In this document: positions 16,063 to 25,205 of the stretch, piece by piece
Numbering within the stretch: the first letter of the stretch is position 1
How the letters are laid out: the number at the start of each line of letters is the position of its first letter
DNA from: Nocardiopsis flavescens
GTDB taxonomy: Bacteria > Actinomycetota > Actinomycetes > Streptosporangiales > Streptosporangiaceae
Direction of reading: 5' to 3'
Assembly: GCF_900141985.1 (NCBI RefSeq)
Contig: NZ_FQZK01000001.1
Span: 372,001-436,000, forward strand
Length of the DNA stretch: 64,000 nucleotides
Made by a program: the position numbers and the translations under genes
The notes under the pieces: model-generated
Seen by the model: only the letters and a program-made list of their open reading frames with translations
Database searches by the model: none
What the model was told of the DNA's origin: nothing

Positions 16063-17964
16063 TCACAGGTGGCGCGACCACCAGTCCAGGATCGCGTCGA
16101 AACGCGCCACCCGGTGGCTGGGCAGGCCCGACCGGGACAGCTCGTGGCCCTCACCCGGGAACAGCAGCATCTCCGTCTCGGCCCCGCGGCCCTTGAGCGC
16201 CGCGAACAGGCGCTGGGCCTGCTCCACCGGGCACCGCCAGTCCTCCTCGGAGTGGATGATCAGCACCGGGATGTCGATCCGGTCCGCGTAGGTGAGCGGG
16301 CTCTGCTCCGCCCACGTCTGCGGCGGCCCGTACAGCGGCCGGGGGAACAGCGAGCCGATGTCGGAGGAGCCGCTGAAGCTGTCGATGGCGTTGACCGCGC
16401 GCTCGCTGATCGCCGCCCGGAAGCGGTCGCCGTGGTTGCCGGCGATCCACGTCGTCATGAACCCGCCGTGCGAGCCTCCCAGGACGCCCACCCGGGAGGG
16501 GTCCAGCCGGTCGTCCTCCAGCGCCCCGTCCAGGAACGCCAGCAGGTCGGTGGCGCTGACCTCGCCCACCGCGCCGATGATCGCCCGGCCGTGCTCCTGG
16601 CCGTAGCCCGAGGAGCCGCGCGGGTTGCACATGGCCACCGCGTATCCGGCCGACGCGTACACCTGCGCCTCGTCGAACAGCTGGTGCCCGTAGGGCGCGA
16701 AGGGGCCGCCGTGGATCATCAGCAGCACCGGGTGCGGGCCCTCGCCCTCGGGGACCGCCAGCCAGCCGTGCACCGGGTACCCGTCCGCGGCGTGCGCCAC
16801 CAGCTCCTGGAGCGGCAGCGGGTCCACCCCGGCGGCCAGCGCCGTCAGCGGGCGCGCGCCCCGCTCAGACACCGCCACCAGCTCGCCGCTGCTGCGCCCG
16901 TCCGCCACCGCGGCCACGGTCACCCCGGCCGCCGAGGCGAACGCCTGCACCTGCACCTTGCCGGCGAGCACCTCGGCGGGCTCCCCGCCCGCGAACGGCA
17001 CCCGGAGCAGGTCGACCGCACCGCGCCGCTCGGCGGTGGCCAGCACGCCCTCCGGGGTCACCTCCAGGGAGCCGACGAAGCGCGGGTCCTCCTCCGGGGT
17101 GAGGCGGGCCGGCGCCGCGGACCCGTCCGCGGGCACCGACCACACCGCCGTGGTCCGGCCCACGAAGTCCCGCAGGTCCTCGCCCAGCCGGTCGCCGAGG
17201 AAGTACACGGTGGAGCCGTCCGCGGAGTAGGCGGGCGCCCCGGCGCTCAGGGTCCCGTCGGTCACCCGGCGCGGCTTCGCGCCGGCCTCGGGCGCCGCCG
17301 CCCACAGGTCGCACACCAGGTCGGTGTCGTGGGAGGCGTGCAGGGAGGCGGCGAACACCAGCTCGCCGCCGTCCGGGCGCCAGGCCACGGGGCCCTCGTG
17401 GTCCAGGGGCCCGTCGGTGACCCGCACCGGCTCGCCGGCGTCCCCGGACGGGTCCACCGGCGCGGACACGAACACGTGGGAGGGCCGGTCGGTGAAGTAG
17501 CCCAGGCCGTCGACCCTGTGCTTGAGGCGGGTGATCCGGCGCGGCGGCTCCTTGCCCGGCTCCACGTCCACGTACCGGTCCTCCTCCGGCACCCGCGCCG
17601 TGTACGCCAGGCGGGTCGAGTCCGGGCTCCACACGGGGCTCCCCGCGCCCAGCGGGTGCGCGGTGACCGCCCACGCCTCCCCGCCGGAGGCGGGCAGGAC
17701 GTGGATCTGCGGTCGCTTGTCGCCGTCCGGGCGCAGGAACGCGATCCAGCGGCCGTCGGGGGAGAACGCGGGCGAGCGGTCCCGGTCGCCGCGGGTCAGC
17801 CGGGCCGGCGCCGCCGAGCCGTCGGTGGGCACCGACCACAGGGACCCGAGGTAGGCGTCCTCCTCCAGGTCGGGGCGGACCACGGAGAACACGGCGCGCG
17901 CGCCGTCGGGGGACAGGGCCGGGGCCCCGACGGTGTGCAGGTGAACGATGTCAGTCGGCTTCAT
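16063..17964 (-). CDS. S9 family prolyl oligopeptidase / acylaminoacyl peptidase
   Basis: 633 residues. The N-terminal two thirds are TolB-like beta-propeller repeats (LSPDGARAVFSV, FSPDGRWIAFLR, WSPDSTRLAYTA). The C-terminal alpha/beta-hydrolase domain has the nucleophile in VLGGSHGGFMT, the Asp in HSEEDWRCP and the His in GEGHELSRSG. No signal peptide is seen, so it is cytoplasmic. It should cleave small peptides or N-acylated residues. The start is ATG 17964 and it is monocistronic. Confidence 0.88.
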   Translation of the reverse strand: MKPTDIVHLHTVGAPALSPDGARAVFSVVRPDLEEDAYLGSLWSVPTDGSAAPARLTRGDRDRSPAFSPDGRWIAFLRPDGDKRPQIHVLPASGGEAWAVTAHPLGAGSPVWSPDSTRLAYTARVPEEDRYVDVEPGKEPPRRITRLKHRVDGLGYFTDRPSHVFVSAPVDPSGDAGEPVRVTDGPLDHEGPVAWRPDGGELVFAASLHASHDTDLVCDLWAAAPEAGAKPRRVTDGTLSAGAPAYSADGSTVYFLGDRLGEDLRDFVGRTTAVWSVPADGSAAPARLTPEEDPRFVGSLEVTPEGVLATAERRGAVDLLRVPFAGGEPAEVLAGKVQVQAFASAAGVTVAAVADGRSSGELVAVSERGARPLTALAAGVDPLPLQELVAHAADGYPVHGWLAVPEGEGPHPVLLMIHGGPFAPYGHQLFDEAQVYASAGYAVAMCNPRGSSGYGQEHGRAIIGAVGEVSATDLLAFLDGALEDDRLDPSRVGVLGGSHGGFMTTWIAGNHGDRFRAAISERAVNAIDSFSGSSDIGSLFPRPLYGPPQTWAEQSPLTYADRIDIPVLIIHSEEDWRCPVEQAQRLFAALKGRGAETEMLLFPGEGHELSRSGLPSHRVARFDAILDWWSRHL

Positions 17965-18153
17965 ACATGTCGGCGCCCCGGCGCGGGGCGCCCCTCCTCG
18001 CTCCTCGGGCGGCGGGCCGCCGTTCGGCCCCGCCGCGTACCCGGCACGGCCGCGGGGGTACGGCCGGCCGTGTCCGTCGGGGGCGGATCCCGCCCCCCGG
18101 GGACACTATCCGCGCCCTCAGGTGAATATCCAGGGCATTGCGGACGCGGGACG

Positions 18154-18636
18154 TCACAGGAGTCCGTCGGTCTCCAGGTCGGTGCACACCCACACCCCGT
18201 CCCGGCGGCGCGCGCGGAACGCGAAGACCCGGGCCCGCAGGTCGCAGGCGATCACGGCGCTGGCCTCCAGGCCGTCGCCCGACCGCTGGTGGAACACCCG
18301 CTCCAGCCGGGGCGCCGACCCGCACGGCAGCGCGCCGCGCAGCCGCCGCAGCTGTTCGCGCACCGCGACGGCCACCCGGCCCCGCAGGGCCTCGGGGGTG
18401 CGCCTGCCCACCAGCACCTCCGCCACCTGCTGCGCCAGCAGGTGGACCTCTCCGGGGGTGCGGTGCCCCTCCAGCGGGGCGTGGCGGCGGCCCGGGGGCA
18501 CCCGGCGCGGCGGGGTGCGCGCCGGGGTCGCCGCGGGCCGGTGGGGTGCGTGCGCGGCGGAGCGGCGGGCGTGCGGCGCCCGGTCGCCCGCGCAGATCCG
18601 GCGCGGGCAGCGGTGACGGTCGGACGAGTGGGACAT
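18154..18636 (-). CDS. Rv3235-family protein (DUF6459)
   Basis: 160 residues. The first 50 are Arg/Pro/His-rich and look disordered. The C-terminal domain has a heptad-like helix (LAQQVAEVLVGRR) and ends in RDGVWVCTDLETD, as I recall for the actinobacterial Rv3235 family of unknown function, often found near secA. ATG 18636 is preceded by AGGAG at eight bases. It is divergent from the glycerophosphodiesterase gene. Confidence 0.65.
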   Translation of the reverse strand: MSHSSDRHRCPRRICAGDRAPHARRSAAHAPHRPAATPARTPPRRVPPGRRHAPLEGHRTPGEVHLLAQQVAEVLVGRRTPEALRGRVAVAVREQLRRLRGALPCGSAPRLERVFHQRSGDGLEASAVIACDLRARVFAFRARRRDGVWVCTDLETDGLL

Positions 18637-18780
18637 GAACGTTCTCCTGCCCTGGGGACGACAGCGGGTCTCACCCGGCCACAGAGCACCCGCGCGCACG
18701 CCCGCCCCACCTGGCGTACCAGGTTTCCGGTCCGCGTCCCCCCGGCCCGCCGCCCGCCGACGGGCGCCCGCCCCAGGCGG

Positions 18781-18794
18781 CATACTTCCTAACG
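18781..18794 (+). promoter_or_regulatory. Leaderless -10 of the glycerophosphodiesterase gene
   Basis: CATACT (18781-18786) ends eight bases before the GTG start at 18794, and no ribosome binding site precedes the GTG. This is the spacing of a leaderless actinobacterial promoter. Confidence 0.4.
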
Positions 18795-19606
18795 TGACTC
18801 ACGCGTACCTTTCCTCCCCCGTCCCCGTAGCCCTCGCCCACCGGGGCGGGTGGATCACCGACGACCGGGGGGTGCGCCGCACCGAGCTGGAGAACACCGC
18901 GGCCGCCTTCCAGCACGCCGTGGACCTGGGCTACACGTACCTGGAGACGGACGTGCACGCCACCGCCGACGGCGTGCTCACCGCGTTCCACGACGCCACC
19001 CTGGACCGCGCCACCGACGGGTCCGGCGCCATCGCCGACCTGCCCTACCGCGAGGTCGCGCGCGCCCGTGTGGGCGGGAGCGAGCCCGTGCCGCTGCTGG
19101 AGGACCTGCTCGGGAGCTGGCCGGGGGCGCGGTTCAACATCGACCTCAAGGCCGACGGGGCCGTGGCGCCCCTCATCGACGTGCTGCGCCGCACCGGCGC
19201 CTGGGACCGGGTGTGCGTGGGCTCCTTCGACCAGCGCCGCCTGGACCGGGCCCGCGCCCTCTTCCCGCGGCCCGTCGCCACCTCCTGCGGCCCGGTGGAC
19301 GTGGCCCGGCTGCGCGCGGCCTCCCTGGTCCCCGTGCTGCGCCCGCTCGCCCCGGGCGCCCCGCAGTGCGCGCAGATCCCGCTGCGCCACGGCTCGTTCC
19401 CGGTGCTGAGCCGCGACCTCATCCGGACCGCCCACCGGCTCGGGATCCAGGTCCACGTGTGGACCGTCAACGAACCGGAGGTGATGGACCGCCTGCTCGA
19501 CGCGGGCGTCGACGGGATCGTCACCGACAACACCACCGCGCTGCGGGAGGTGCTGATCCGCCGCGGCCGCTGGACCGGCGGCCGGGCCAGAGCGCACAAC
19601 GGATAG
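18794..19606 (+). CDS. Glycerophosphodiester phosphodiesterase
   Basis: 270 residues. The GDPD signatures are clear: LAHRGG (catalytic His), ENTAAAFQHAVDLGYTYLETDV (metal-binding Glu and Asp) and AFHDATLDR (second His). HVWTVNEPEVMDRLLDAGVDGIVTD closes the TIM barrel. It hydrolyses glycerophosphodiesters to glycerol-3-phosphate and an alcohol. There is no signal peptide. GTG 18794 gives an N-terminus just before the first beta-strand. The MFS gene follows after 13 bp, so the two probably form an operon. Confidence 0.88.
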   Translation: MTHAYLSSPVPVALAHRGGWITDDRGVRRTELENTAAAFQHAVDLGYTYLETDVHATADGVLTAFHDATLDRATDGSGAIADLPYREVARARVGGSEPVPLLEDLLGSWPGARFNIDLKADGAVAPLIDVLRRTGAWDRVCVGSFDQRRLDRARALFPRPVATSCGPVDVARLRAASLVPVLRPLAPGAPQCAQIPLRHGSFPVLSRDLIRTAHRLGIQVHVWTVNEPEVMDRLLDAGVDGIVTDNTTALREVLIRRGRWTGGRARAHNG

Positions 19607-19619
19607 GAAAGCCCCCACC

Positions 19620-21008
19620 ATGACCGGACCCTCCCCGGAGGCCGCCGCGCACTCCGGCCCCTCCCCCGACCCCGCCCGGCGCAGGCGCGAGCAGCGCGGC
19701 TGGTACCTGTACGACTGGGCGAACTCGGTGTTCATCACCTCGGTGGTGACCGTGCTCATCGGCCCCTACCTGAGCGGCCTGGCCTGCTCCTCGGTGGGCG
19801 CCGACACCGCGGCGGCCTGTCTGGACCCCGGCCTGTCCCTGGGGCTGTTCGGACTGCACCCCAACGCGCTGTACCCGGCGCTGACCACGGCCGCCATCCT
19901 CATCCAGATCCTGCTGCTGCCGCTGTTCGGCGCGATGGTCGACCACTCGCGGCACAAGAAGCGGTGGCTGTTCTGGACCGCGTTCGCGGGGTCCTCGGCG
20001 ACGCTCGGCCTGTACTTCGCCACCGACGGCTACCTGGCCGCCTCGGTGCTGTTCCTGCTGGCCAACCTGCTGTACGGCTTCTCGATCGTCGTCTACCACG
20101 CGTTCCTCCCGGAGATCTCCACCGCAGACGAGCGCGACCGGGTGTCGGTGGCCGGCTGGGGCATCGGCTACCTGGGCGGGGCGGTGCTGCTGGTCGCGCA
20201 CCTGCTGCTGGTGGTCAACGCCGAGGCGCTGGGACTGGGCGCCGCGGACGCCGCCCGGATCGCGTTCGCGTCCTGCGGCCTCTGGTGGGTGGGCTTCACG
20301 GTCCTGTCGCTGCGGCCGCTGCGCAACCGCTACGGCGCGCTGGCCACCGGCGGTCCGCCCCGGATGGGCGCGTCCCTGCGGCAGTTCGGGCGCACGCTCA
20401 AGGACATGCGCAAGTACCCCAACACCGTGCTGTTCCTGCTGGCCTTTATTTTCTTCAACGACGGGGTGCAGGCGGCCATCCGCTACGCCGCCCCCTTCGC
20501 CACCCAGGACCTGGGCCTGGACCAGGACACGCTGATCGTGACGATCCTCATCATCCAGTTCGTGGCCTTCGCCGGCGCCTTCGCCACCGGCCGGGTCTCC
20601 CGGACCCTGGGGCCCAAGAACACGGTCCTGGCGACGCTGGTGGTCTGGGGCGGCCTGGTGGCGGCGGCGTACTTCCTGCCCGCGGGCAACGTGCCGCTGT
20701 TCATGACGCTGGGCGTGGGCATCGGCCTGGTGCTGGGCGGCACGCAGTCGCTGGCGCGGTCGCTGTTCTCCCAGCTCATCCCCAAGGGCCGGGAGGCGGA
20801 GTACTTCAGCCTGTACCAGATCTCCGACAAGGGGTCGACGTTCCTGGGGTCGCTGGCGGTGACCGTCGCGGTGTCGCTGACCGGCGGCTACCGGGTGGCG
20901 GTGCTGTCACTGATCGTGTTCTTCATCGTCGGCGGCGTCCTGCTGTGGCGCACGCGGATGCGCCAGGGCATCATCGACGCGGGCAACGAGGTCCCCGAGC
21001 GCCTCTGA
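19620..21008 (+). CDS. UMF1/Atg22-type MFS transporter
   Basis: 462 residues with about twelve transmembrane helices. The WYLYDWANSVFIT motif after a basic N-terminus, MVDHSRHKKRWL between helices 2 and 3, and GGTQSLARSLFSQLIP in the second half are typical of the UMF1 (vacuole effluxer Atg22-like) MFS family. Bacterial members have no fixed substrate. Co-transcription with the glycerophosphodiesterase gene suggests uptake or export of a phospholipid headgroup or amino acid; that is inference. Confidence 0.85.
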   Translation: MTGPSPEAAAHSGPSPDPARRRREQRGWYLYDWANSVFITSVVTVLIGPYLSGLACSSVGADTAAACLDPGLSLGLFGLHPNALYPALTTAAILIQILLLPLFGAMVDHSRHKKRWLFWTAFAGSSATLGLYFATDGYLAASVLFLLANLLYGFSIVVYHAFLPEISTADERDRVSVAGWGIGYLGGAVLLVAHLLLVVNAEALGLGAADAARIAFASCGLWWVGFTVLSLRPLRNRYGALATGGPPRMGASLRQFGRTLKDMRKYPNTVLFLLAFIFFNDGVQAAIRYAAPFATQDLGLDQDTLIVTILIIQFVAFAGAFATGRVSRTLGPKNTVLATLVVWGGLVAAAYFLPAGNVPLFMTLGVGIGLVLGGTQSLARSLFSQLIPKGREAEYFSLYQISDKGSTFLGSLAVTVAVSLTGGYRVAVLSLIVFFIVGGVLLWRTRMRQGIIDAGNEVPERL

Positions 21009-21025
21009 CACCCCCGTGCGCACCC

Positions 21026-21052
21026 GAGGGCCCCGGCACCGCCGGGGCCCTC
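21026..21052 (+). terminator. Terminator hairpin after the UMF1-type gene
   Basis: GAGGGCCCCGGC and GCCGGGGCCCTC form a perfect 12-bp stem with an ACC loop, followed by TTGC, 18 bp after the stop codon. Confidence 0.7.
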
Positions 21053-21125
21053 TTGCGCGCCCGCGGCGGGCGGGGTGTCTCAGGGGGCCGCGATACTGGG
21101 GGGCGCGACGCGAACGGGGGGACGG

Positions 21126-24100
21126 ATGCGGGTGCTGCACGGCGTGTGGGACCGGGACGCGCTGGTGGTGTGGGGCGAGGCCGGGGAGCGGGACACCGGG
21201 GAGGCGGCCGGGGAGCGGCCGCACCCCTTCGCGCTCGGGCACCGGGCGCTGGCGGCGCTCGTTCCCGGCGGGGGCCGAACCGCCGTGCTGGAGCTGCGGC
21301 TGCCCGGCACGACCGCCGCACCGGACCGGTCCGCCGGCGCGTCCGGCGAGCCCGCCGCCTTCCACACCTGGACCGTGCCCGCCGTGCGGCTGGACCCCGG
21401 GGCCGCCGACCGGCTGCTCGGCGCCCTGCCCGCCGGGGCGGGGCCCTCCCTGCGGCACCTGGCCGCGGTGCACGCCTTCGCCCGCGCCCTGGTGGACGCC
21501 GGATGCGTGCTTCCCGACCTGGTCGGCTCCCCGCCCCGGGCCCGCTGGCGCCCCGTCCCCGCCTCCTGGGCCGAGGAGCACCTGGCGGCGCTCACCGCGG
21601 CGCTGCCCGCCTCCGCGCGGGCCCACCTGCCCGGGGCCTCCGCCGACGCCGCCGCCCGCTCCTGCGTGCTGGCCCCCCTGGAGCTGCTCACCGACGCGGT
21701 GGCGCGGCGCACCGCCCGCCCGTCGCCCTCCACCACCCTCAACGGAGGCCTCCGGCCGCAAACCCCCCACCCGTCACCCTCCACCACCCCCAACGGAGGC
21801 CCCCGGCCGCAAACCCCCCACCCGTCACCCTCCACCACCCCCAACGGAGGCCCCCGGCCGCAAACCCCCCACCCGGAGCCCGGCCCCGGGGAGCGGCTGG
21901 CCGCGGCCCTGACCGGGGCGGACGCGGCCCTGGACCCGGCCACGGCCGACCGCCTGCGCCCCGCGCTCAAGGAGTGGCGCTCCCGGGTGCGCGGCGCGGG
22001 CCGCGCCGGGCTGGTGTTCCTGCTGCGCGAGCCCGACCGCGCCACCCCCTGGACCGTGGAGTTCTGGGTGCGGTCGGTGGCCGACCCCGGGCTGCGCCTG
22101 CCCCTGGAGGAGGTGTGGTCGGGCGAGGGCGCCGCCTGGCTGCCCGCCGACGTGTCCGTCACCGCCCTGGCCGACCTGCGCCGCGCCGCCCGCCACCACC
22201 CCCTGCTCGGCCGGGCGCTGCGCGACCTGGCCCCCTCCCGCCTGCTGCTGAGCGTGGAGGACGCCCAGCGGTTCGTCGCCGAGGCCGCGCCCGCGCTGGC
22301 CGCCGCCGGGTTCGGGGTGGTCCTGCCCGAACTCCGCAAGGGGCCCCGCGTGGCCCTGCGCATGACGGCCGAGCCCGTCAGGGGCCGCAAGGGCACCGGC
22401 GGCATCGGCCCCTCCGACATCGTCGGCGTCTCCTTCGAGGCGGTCCTGCGCGGCGGCCCCGACGGCACGTCCGAGCCCCTCACCGAGGAGGAGCTGGCCG
22501 AGCTGGCCGAACTCGCCCGCCTCAAGCGCTCCCTGGTGCGGGTGCGCGGCCGGTGGACCCAGCTGGACCCCGAGCGCCTGGGGGCCGCCCTGGAGTGGAT
22601 CTCCTCCCGCGGGCGCCGGATGCGCCCCGACGAGGCGGTGCGCGCCGCCGTCGGCGCGGACGGGGCGCCGCCGCTCCCGGTCGAGGAGGTGGTGGCCCCC
22701 GGCCCCCTGGGCGCCCTGTTCGACGGCTCGGCCGCCGCCGACCTGCGCCCGCTGGGCACCCCCGACGGGTTCGGGGCGCGGCTGCGCCCCTACCAGGACC
22801 GCGGCGCCTCCTGGCTGCGGTTCCTGGGAGAACTGGGCCTGGGCGCGGTCCTGGCCGACGACATGGGCCTGGGCAAGACCGTCCAGCTGCTGGCCCTGCT
22901 CACCGACGCCCGCCCCGCGGACACCGGGCCCACCCTGCTGGTCTGCCCGGTGTCCCTGGTCGGCAACTGGCGGCGCGAGGCCGAGCGGTTCGCCCCCGGG
23001 CTGCGCGTGCACGTCCAGCACGGCCCCGACCGCCCGCACGGCAACGCCCTGGCCCGCCTGGTGGGCTCCTGCGACCTGGTCGTCACCACCTACGGCGTGG
23101 TCTCCCGCGACACCGAAGAGCTGGCGGGCCTGCCCTGGCAGCGCCTGGTGTGCGACGAGGCCCAGGCCCTGAAGAACCACGACACCCTCCAGGCCAAGGC
23201 GGTGCGCTCCCTGCCCGCCCGCACGCGCATCGCGCTCACCGGCACCCCGGTCGAGAACGACCTGGAGGAGCTGTGGTCGATCCTGGACTTCGCCAACCCG
23301 GGCCTGCTCGGCTCGGCGGCGGCGTTCCGCGAGGCCGTGGCCGGGGAGGACGGGCCCGACACCGCGCGGGTGCGGCGGATGACCGGCCCGTTCGTGCTGC
23401 GCCGCCTCAAGACCGACCGGTCGATCATCGCCGACCTGCCCGAGAAGGTGGAGATGCGCACCTGGTGCACCCTCACCCCCGAGCAGGCGTCGCTGTACAA
23501 GGCCGTGGTGGAGGAGATGACGGAGCGGCTGCGCGAGGCCGACGAGCGCGAGCGCAAGGGCCTGGTGCTGGCGACCATGACCCGGCTCAAGCAGGTCTGC
23601 AACCACCCCGCCCAGTTCCTGGGGGACGGGTCGGCGCTGGCGGGCCGCTCGGGCAAGCTGGACCGGCTGGAGTCGATCCTGGGCGAGGCGGCGGCCGAGG
23701 GCGACAAGGCCCTGTGCTTCACCCAGTACGCGAGGTTCGGCGACCGGCTGGCCCCCTACCTGCGCGCGCGGCTGGGGGTACCGGTGCTGTGGCTGCACGG
23801 CGGCACCCCGCGCGCCGAGCGCGAGGAGATGACCGCCCGCTTCCAGTCCATGGACGGCCCGGCCGTGTTCCTGCTCTCGCTCAAGGCGGCGGGCACCGGC
23901 CTCAACCTCACCGCCGCCAACCACGTGGTGCACGTGGACCGCTGGTGGAACCCGGCCGTGGAGGACCAGGCCACCGACCGCGCGTTCCGGATCGGGCAGC
24001 GGCGCGACGTGCAGGTCCGCAAGATGGTGTGCGTGGGCACCGTGGAGGAGCGGGTGGACGAGATGATCGAGCGCAAGAGCGCCCTGGCCCGGGGCGCGGT

Positions 24101-24185
24101 GGCGACCGGCGAGGCGTGGCTGGCCGGGTTGTCGGTGGACGACCTGCGCGAGGTGGTGCGCCTGGCGCCGGAGGCGGTGGCGTGA
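21126..24185 (+). CDS. SNF2-family DEAD/DEAH-like helicase
   Basis: 1019 residues. The N-terminal half is a poorly conserved SNF2-associated region that contains a 51-bp, 17-residue triplicated Pro-rich repeat (residues about 199-249). The helicase core starts near residue 555 with RPYQDRGASWL, Walker A DDMGLGKT (about 578), CDEAQALKN and LTGTPVENDLEELWS. Its second RecA domain has LSLKAAGTGLNLTAAN and DQATDRAFRIGQ. It resembles RapA/HepA-type translocases that move on duplex DNA. It overlaps the SWIM gene by four bases, the usual actinobacterial partner. Confidence 0.9.
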   Translation: MRVLHGVWDRDALVVWGEAGERDTGEAAGERPHPFALGHRALAALVPGGGRTAVLELRLPGTTAAPDRSAGASGEPAAFHTWTVPAVRLDPGAADRLLGALPAGAGPSLRHLAAVHAFARALVDAGCVLPDLVGSPPRARWRPVPASWAEEHLAALTAALPASARAHLPGASADAAARSCVLAPLELLTDAVARRTARPSPSTTLNGGLRPQTPHPSPSTTPNGGPRPQTPHPSPSTTPNGGPRPQTPHPEPGPGERLAAALTGADAALDPATADRLRPALKEWRSRVRGAGRAGLVFLLREPDRATPWTVEFWVRSVADPGLRLPLEEVWSGEGAAWLPADVSVTALADLRRAARHHPLLGRALRDLAPSRLLLSVEDAQRFVAEAAPALAAAGFGVVLPELRKGPRVALRMTAEPVRGRKGTGGIGPSDIVGVSFEAVLRGGPDGTSEPLTEEELAELAELARLKRSLVRVRGRWTQLDPERLGAALEWISSRGRRMRPDEAVRAAVGADGAPPLPVEEVVAPGPLGALFDGSAAADLRPLGTPDGFGARLRPYQDRGASWLRFLGELGLGAVLADDMGLGKTVQLLALLTDARPADTGPTLLVCPVSLVGNWRREAERFAPGLRVHVQHGPDRPHGNALARLVGSCDLVVTTYGVVSRDTEELAGLPWQRLVCDEAQALKNHDTLQAKAVRSLPARTRIALTGTPVENDLEELWSILDFANPGLLGSAAAFREAVAGEDGPDTARVRRMTGPFVLRRLKTDRSIIADLPEKVEMRTWCTLTPEQASLYKAVVEEMTERLREADERERKGLVLATMTRLKQVCNHPAQFLGDGSALAGRSGKLDRLESILGEAAAEGDKALCFTQYARFGDRLAPYLRARLGVPVLWLHGGTPRAEREEMTARFQSMDGPAVFLLSLKAAGTGLNLTAANHVVHVDRWWNPAVEDQATDRAFRIGQRRDVQVRKMVCVGTVEERVDEMIERKSALARGAVATGEAWLAGLSVDDLREVVRLAPEAVA
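21720..21872 (+). repeat. Three tandem 51-bp coding repeats
   Basis: Units are 21720-21770, 21771-21821 and 21822-21872. Units 2 and 3 are identical and unit 1 differs at a few bases. Each encodes 17 residues, PSPSTTPNGGPRPQTPH, in frame inside the SNF2 gene. Identical neighbouring units suggest a recent expansion by slippage. Confidence 0.9.
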
Positions 24186-24862
24186 GCTGGTCGGCGGAGG
24201 TGGAGCGGTGGCTGGGGCCCGTGCTGCCCGGGCCGGTGGAGCGGCTGGCGGTGCGCCCGGGCGAGGTGACCGCCCGGGTCGGCGGGTTCGAGGTGAGCCT
24301 GATCCGCTCGGTGCCCGACGACGCCCTGTGGGACCGGGTGTGCGCGGCCCTGGCCTCCCAGGAGGTGTTCCGGGCGCGGGTGCTGGCCGGGGAGCTGCCG
24401 GTGCCGGTGGAGCGGGTGTGCGCGATGTTCGGGGTCGACCTGGTGCCGCGGGGGTGGGAGGCCCTGGTGGCGACCTGCTCCTGCGACCGCTGGGACGGGG
24501 TGTGCGCGCACCTGCGCACGGCGGCCGCGGCCCTGGGCGCGCAGGCCGACCGGGACCCCTTCTCGCTCACCCGGTGGGCGGGGCCGGACAAGGCGGAGCT
24601 GCGCACCCGGGTCATGGCGGCGGGCGGCATAAAAGGACCTTCGACAGCACACGAGACACCCCGGGATAATGCCTCTGAGGCGATAATCGGGGACCCCGGC
24701 CTCCCCACCGGCCACTCCCCCGACTCCGCAGCGGCGTTCTGGTCCGCGCCTTCCCCGCCGCCCCCCGTGGATATACCCTCGGGAGCCGGGGATCGCGTCA
24801 GGGCAGCGGCTCCGGGGGCGCTCGCCGACGAACTCCCGCCATTCCCGCGCCCGGGAACGTGA
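24182..24862 (+). CDS. SWIM zinc-finger protein, partner of the SNF2 helicase
   Basis: 226 residues. The GTG overlaps the helicase stop codon (GTGA), so the two are translationally coupled. The SWIM motif CSCDRWDGVCAHL (about residues 99-111) is complete (CxC then CxH). After residue 150 the sequence becomes less GC-rich and low in complexity, with an AFWSAP element seen in family C-termini. SWIM proteins next to SNF2 helicases are thought to help bind DNA or partner proteins in repair or recombination. Confidence 0.8.
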   Translation: MSWSAEVERWLGPVLPGPVERLAVRPGEVTARVGGFEVSLIRSVPDDALWDRVCAALASQEVFRARVLAGELPVPVERVCAMFGVDLVPRGWEALVATCSCDRWDGVCAHLRTAAAALGAQADRDPFSLTRWAGPDKAELRTRVMAAGGIKGPSTAHETPRDNASEAIIGDPGLPTGHSPDSAAAFWSAPSPPPPVDIPSGAGDRVRAAAPGALADELPPFPRPGT

Positions 24863-25205
24863 AAACGGGACGATCGAATACGCGATTTCGGATTTCCTCA
24901 GGAAAACACCGGTGGGAAGGGACGCGGGCGGTTACGATTCGGCAGAACATCACGTCGCACGGCGTGACGGATTCCCGCGGAGGAAAACGGGGACCGCTTC
25001 CGGCGCGGACGCCGCCGCGCCGCCCGAGCAACAGGAGGTCGACGATGCCGGTCCGCAGCCCCGCAGCGCGCGGCCTCCGCCCCTTCCGTCCGGGCCCTCT
25101 CACCCGTGACACCGTCCCCGTCCGCGACGACCGCACCCACACCCAGAAGGAGGCAGGGGCGCCCTCCGCCCGGCGGAGGCCGCCGGGCGACGCCCCGGAC
25201 CGCTC
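24863..25205. other. Leader region of the DUF574 gene, no supported gene
   Basis: The first 100 bp are AT-rich against the surroundings and probably hold the promoter (TACGAT near 24933 is a possible -10). A canonical AGGAGG (25033-25038) lies seven bases before an ATG at 25045. That frame has no recognisable protein and runs 175 bp into the DUF574 gene, so I do not call it. Confidence 0.4.
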
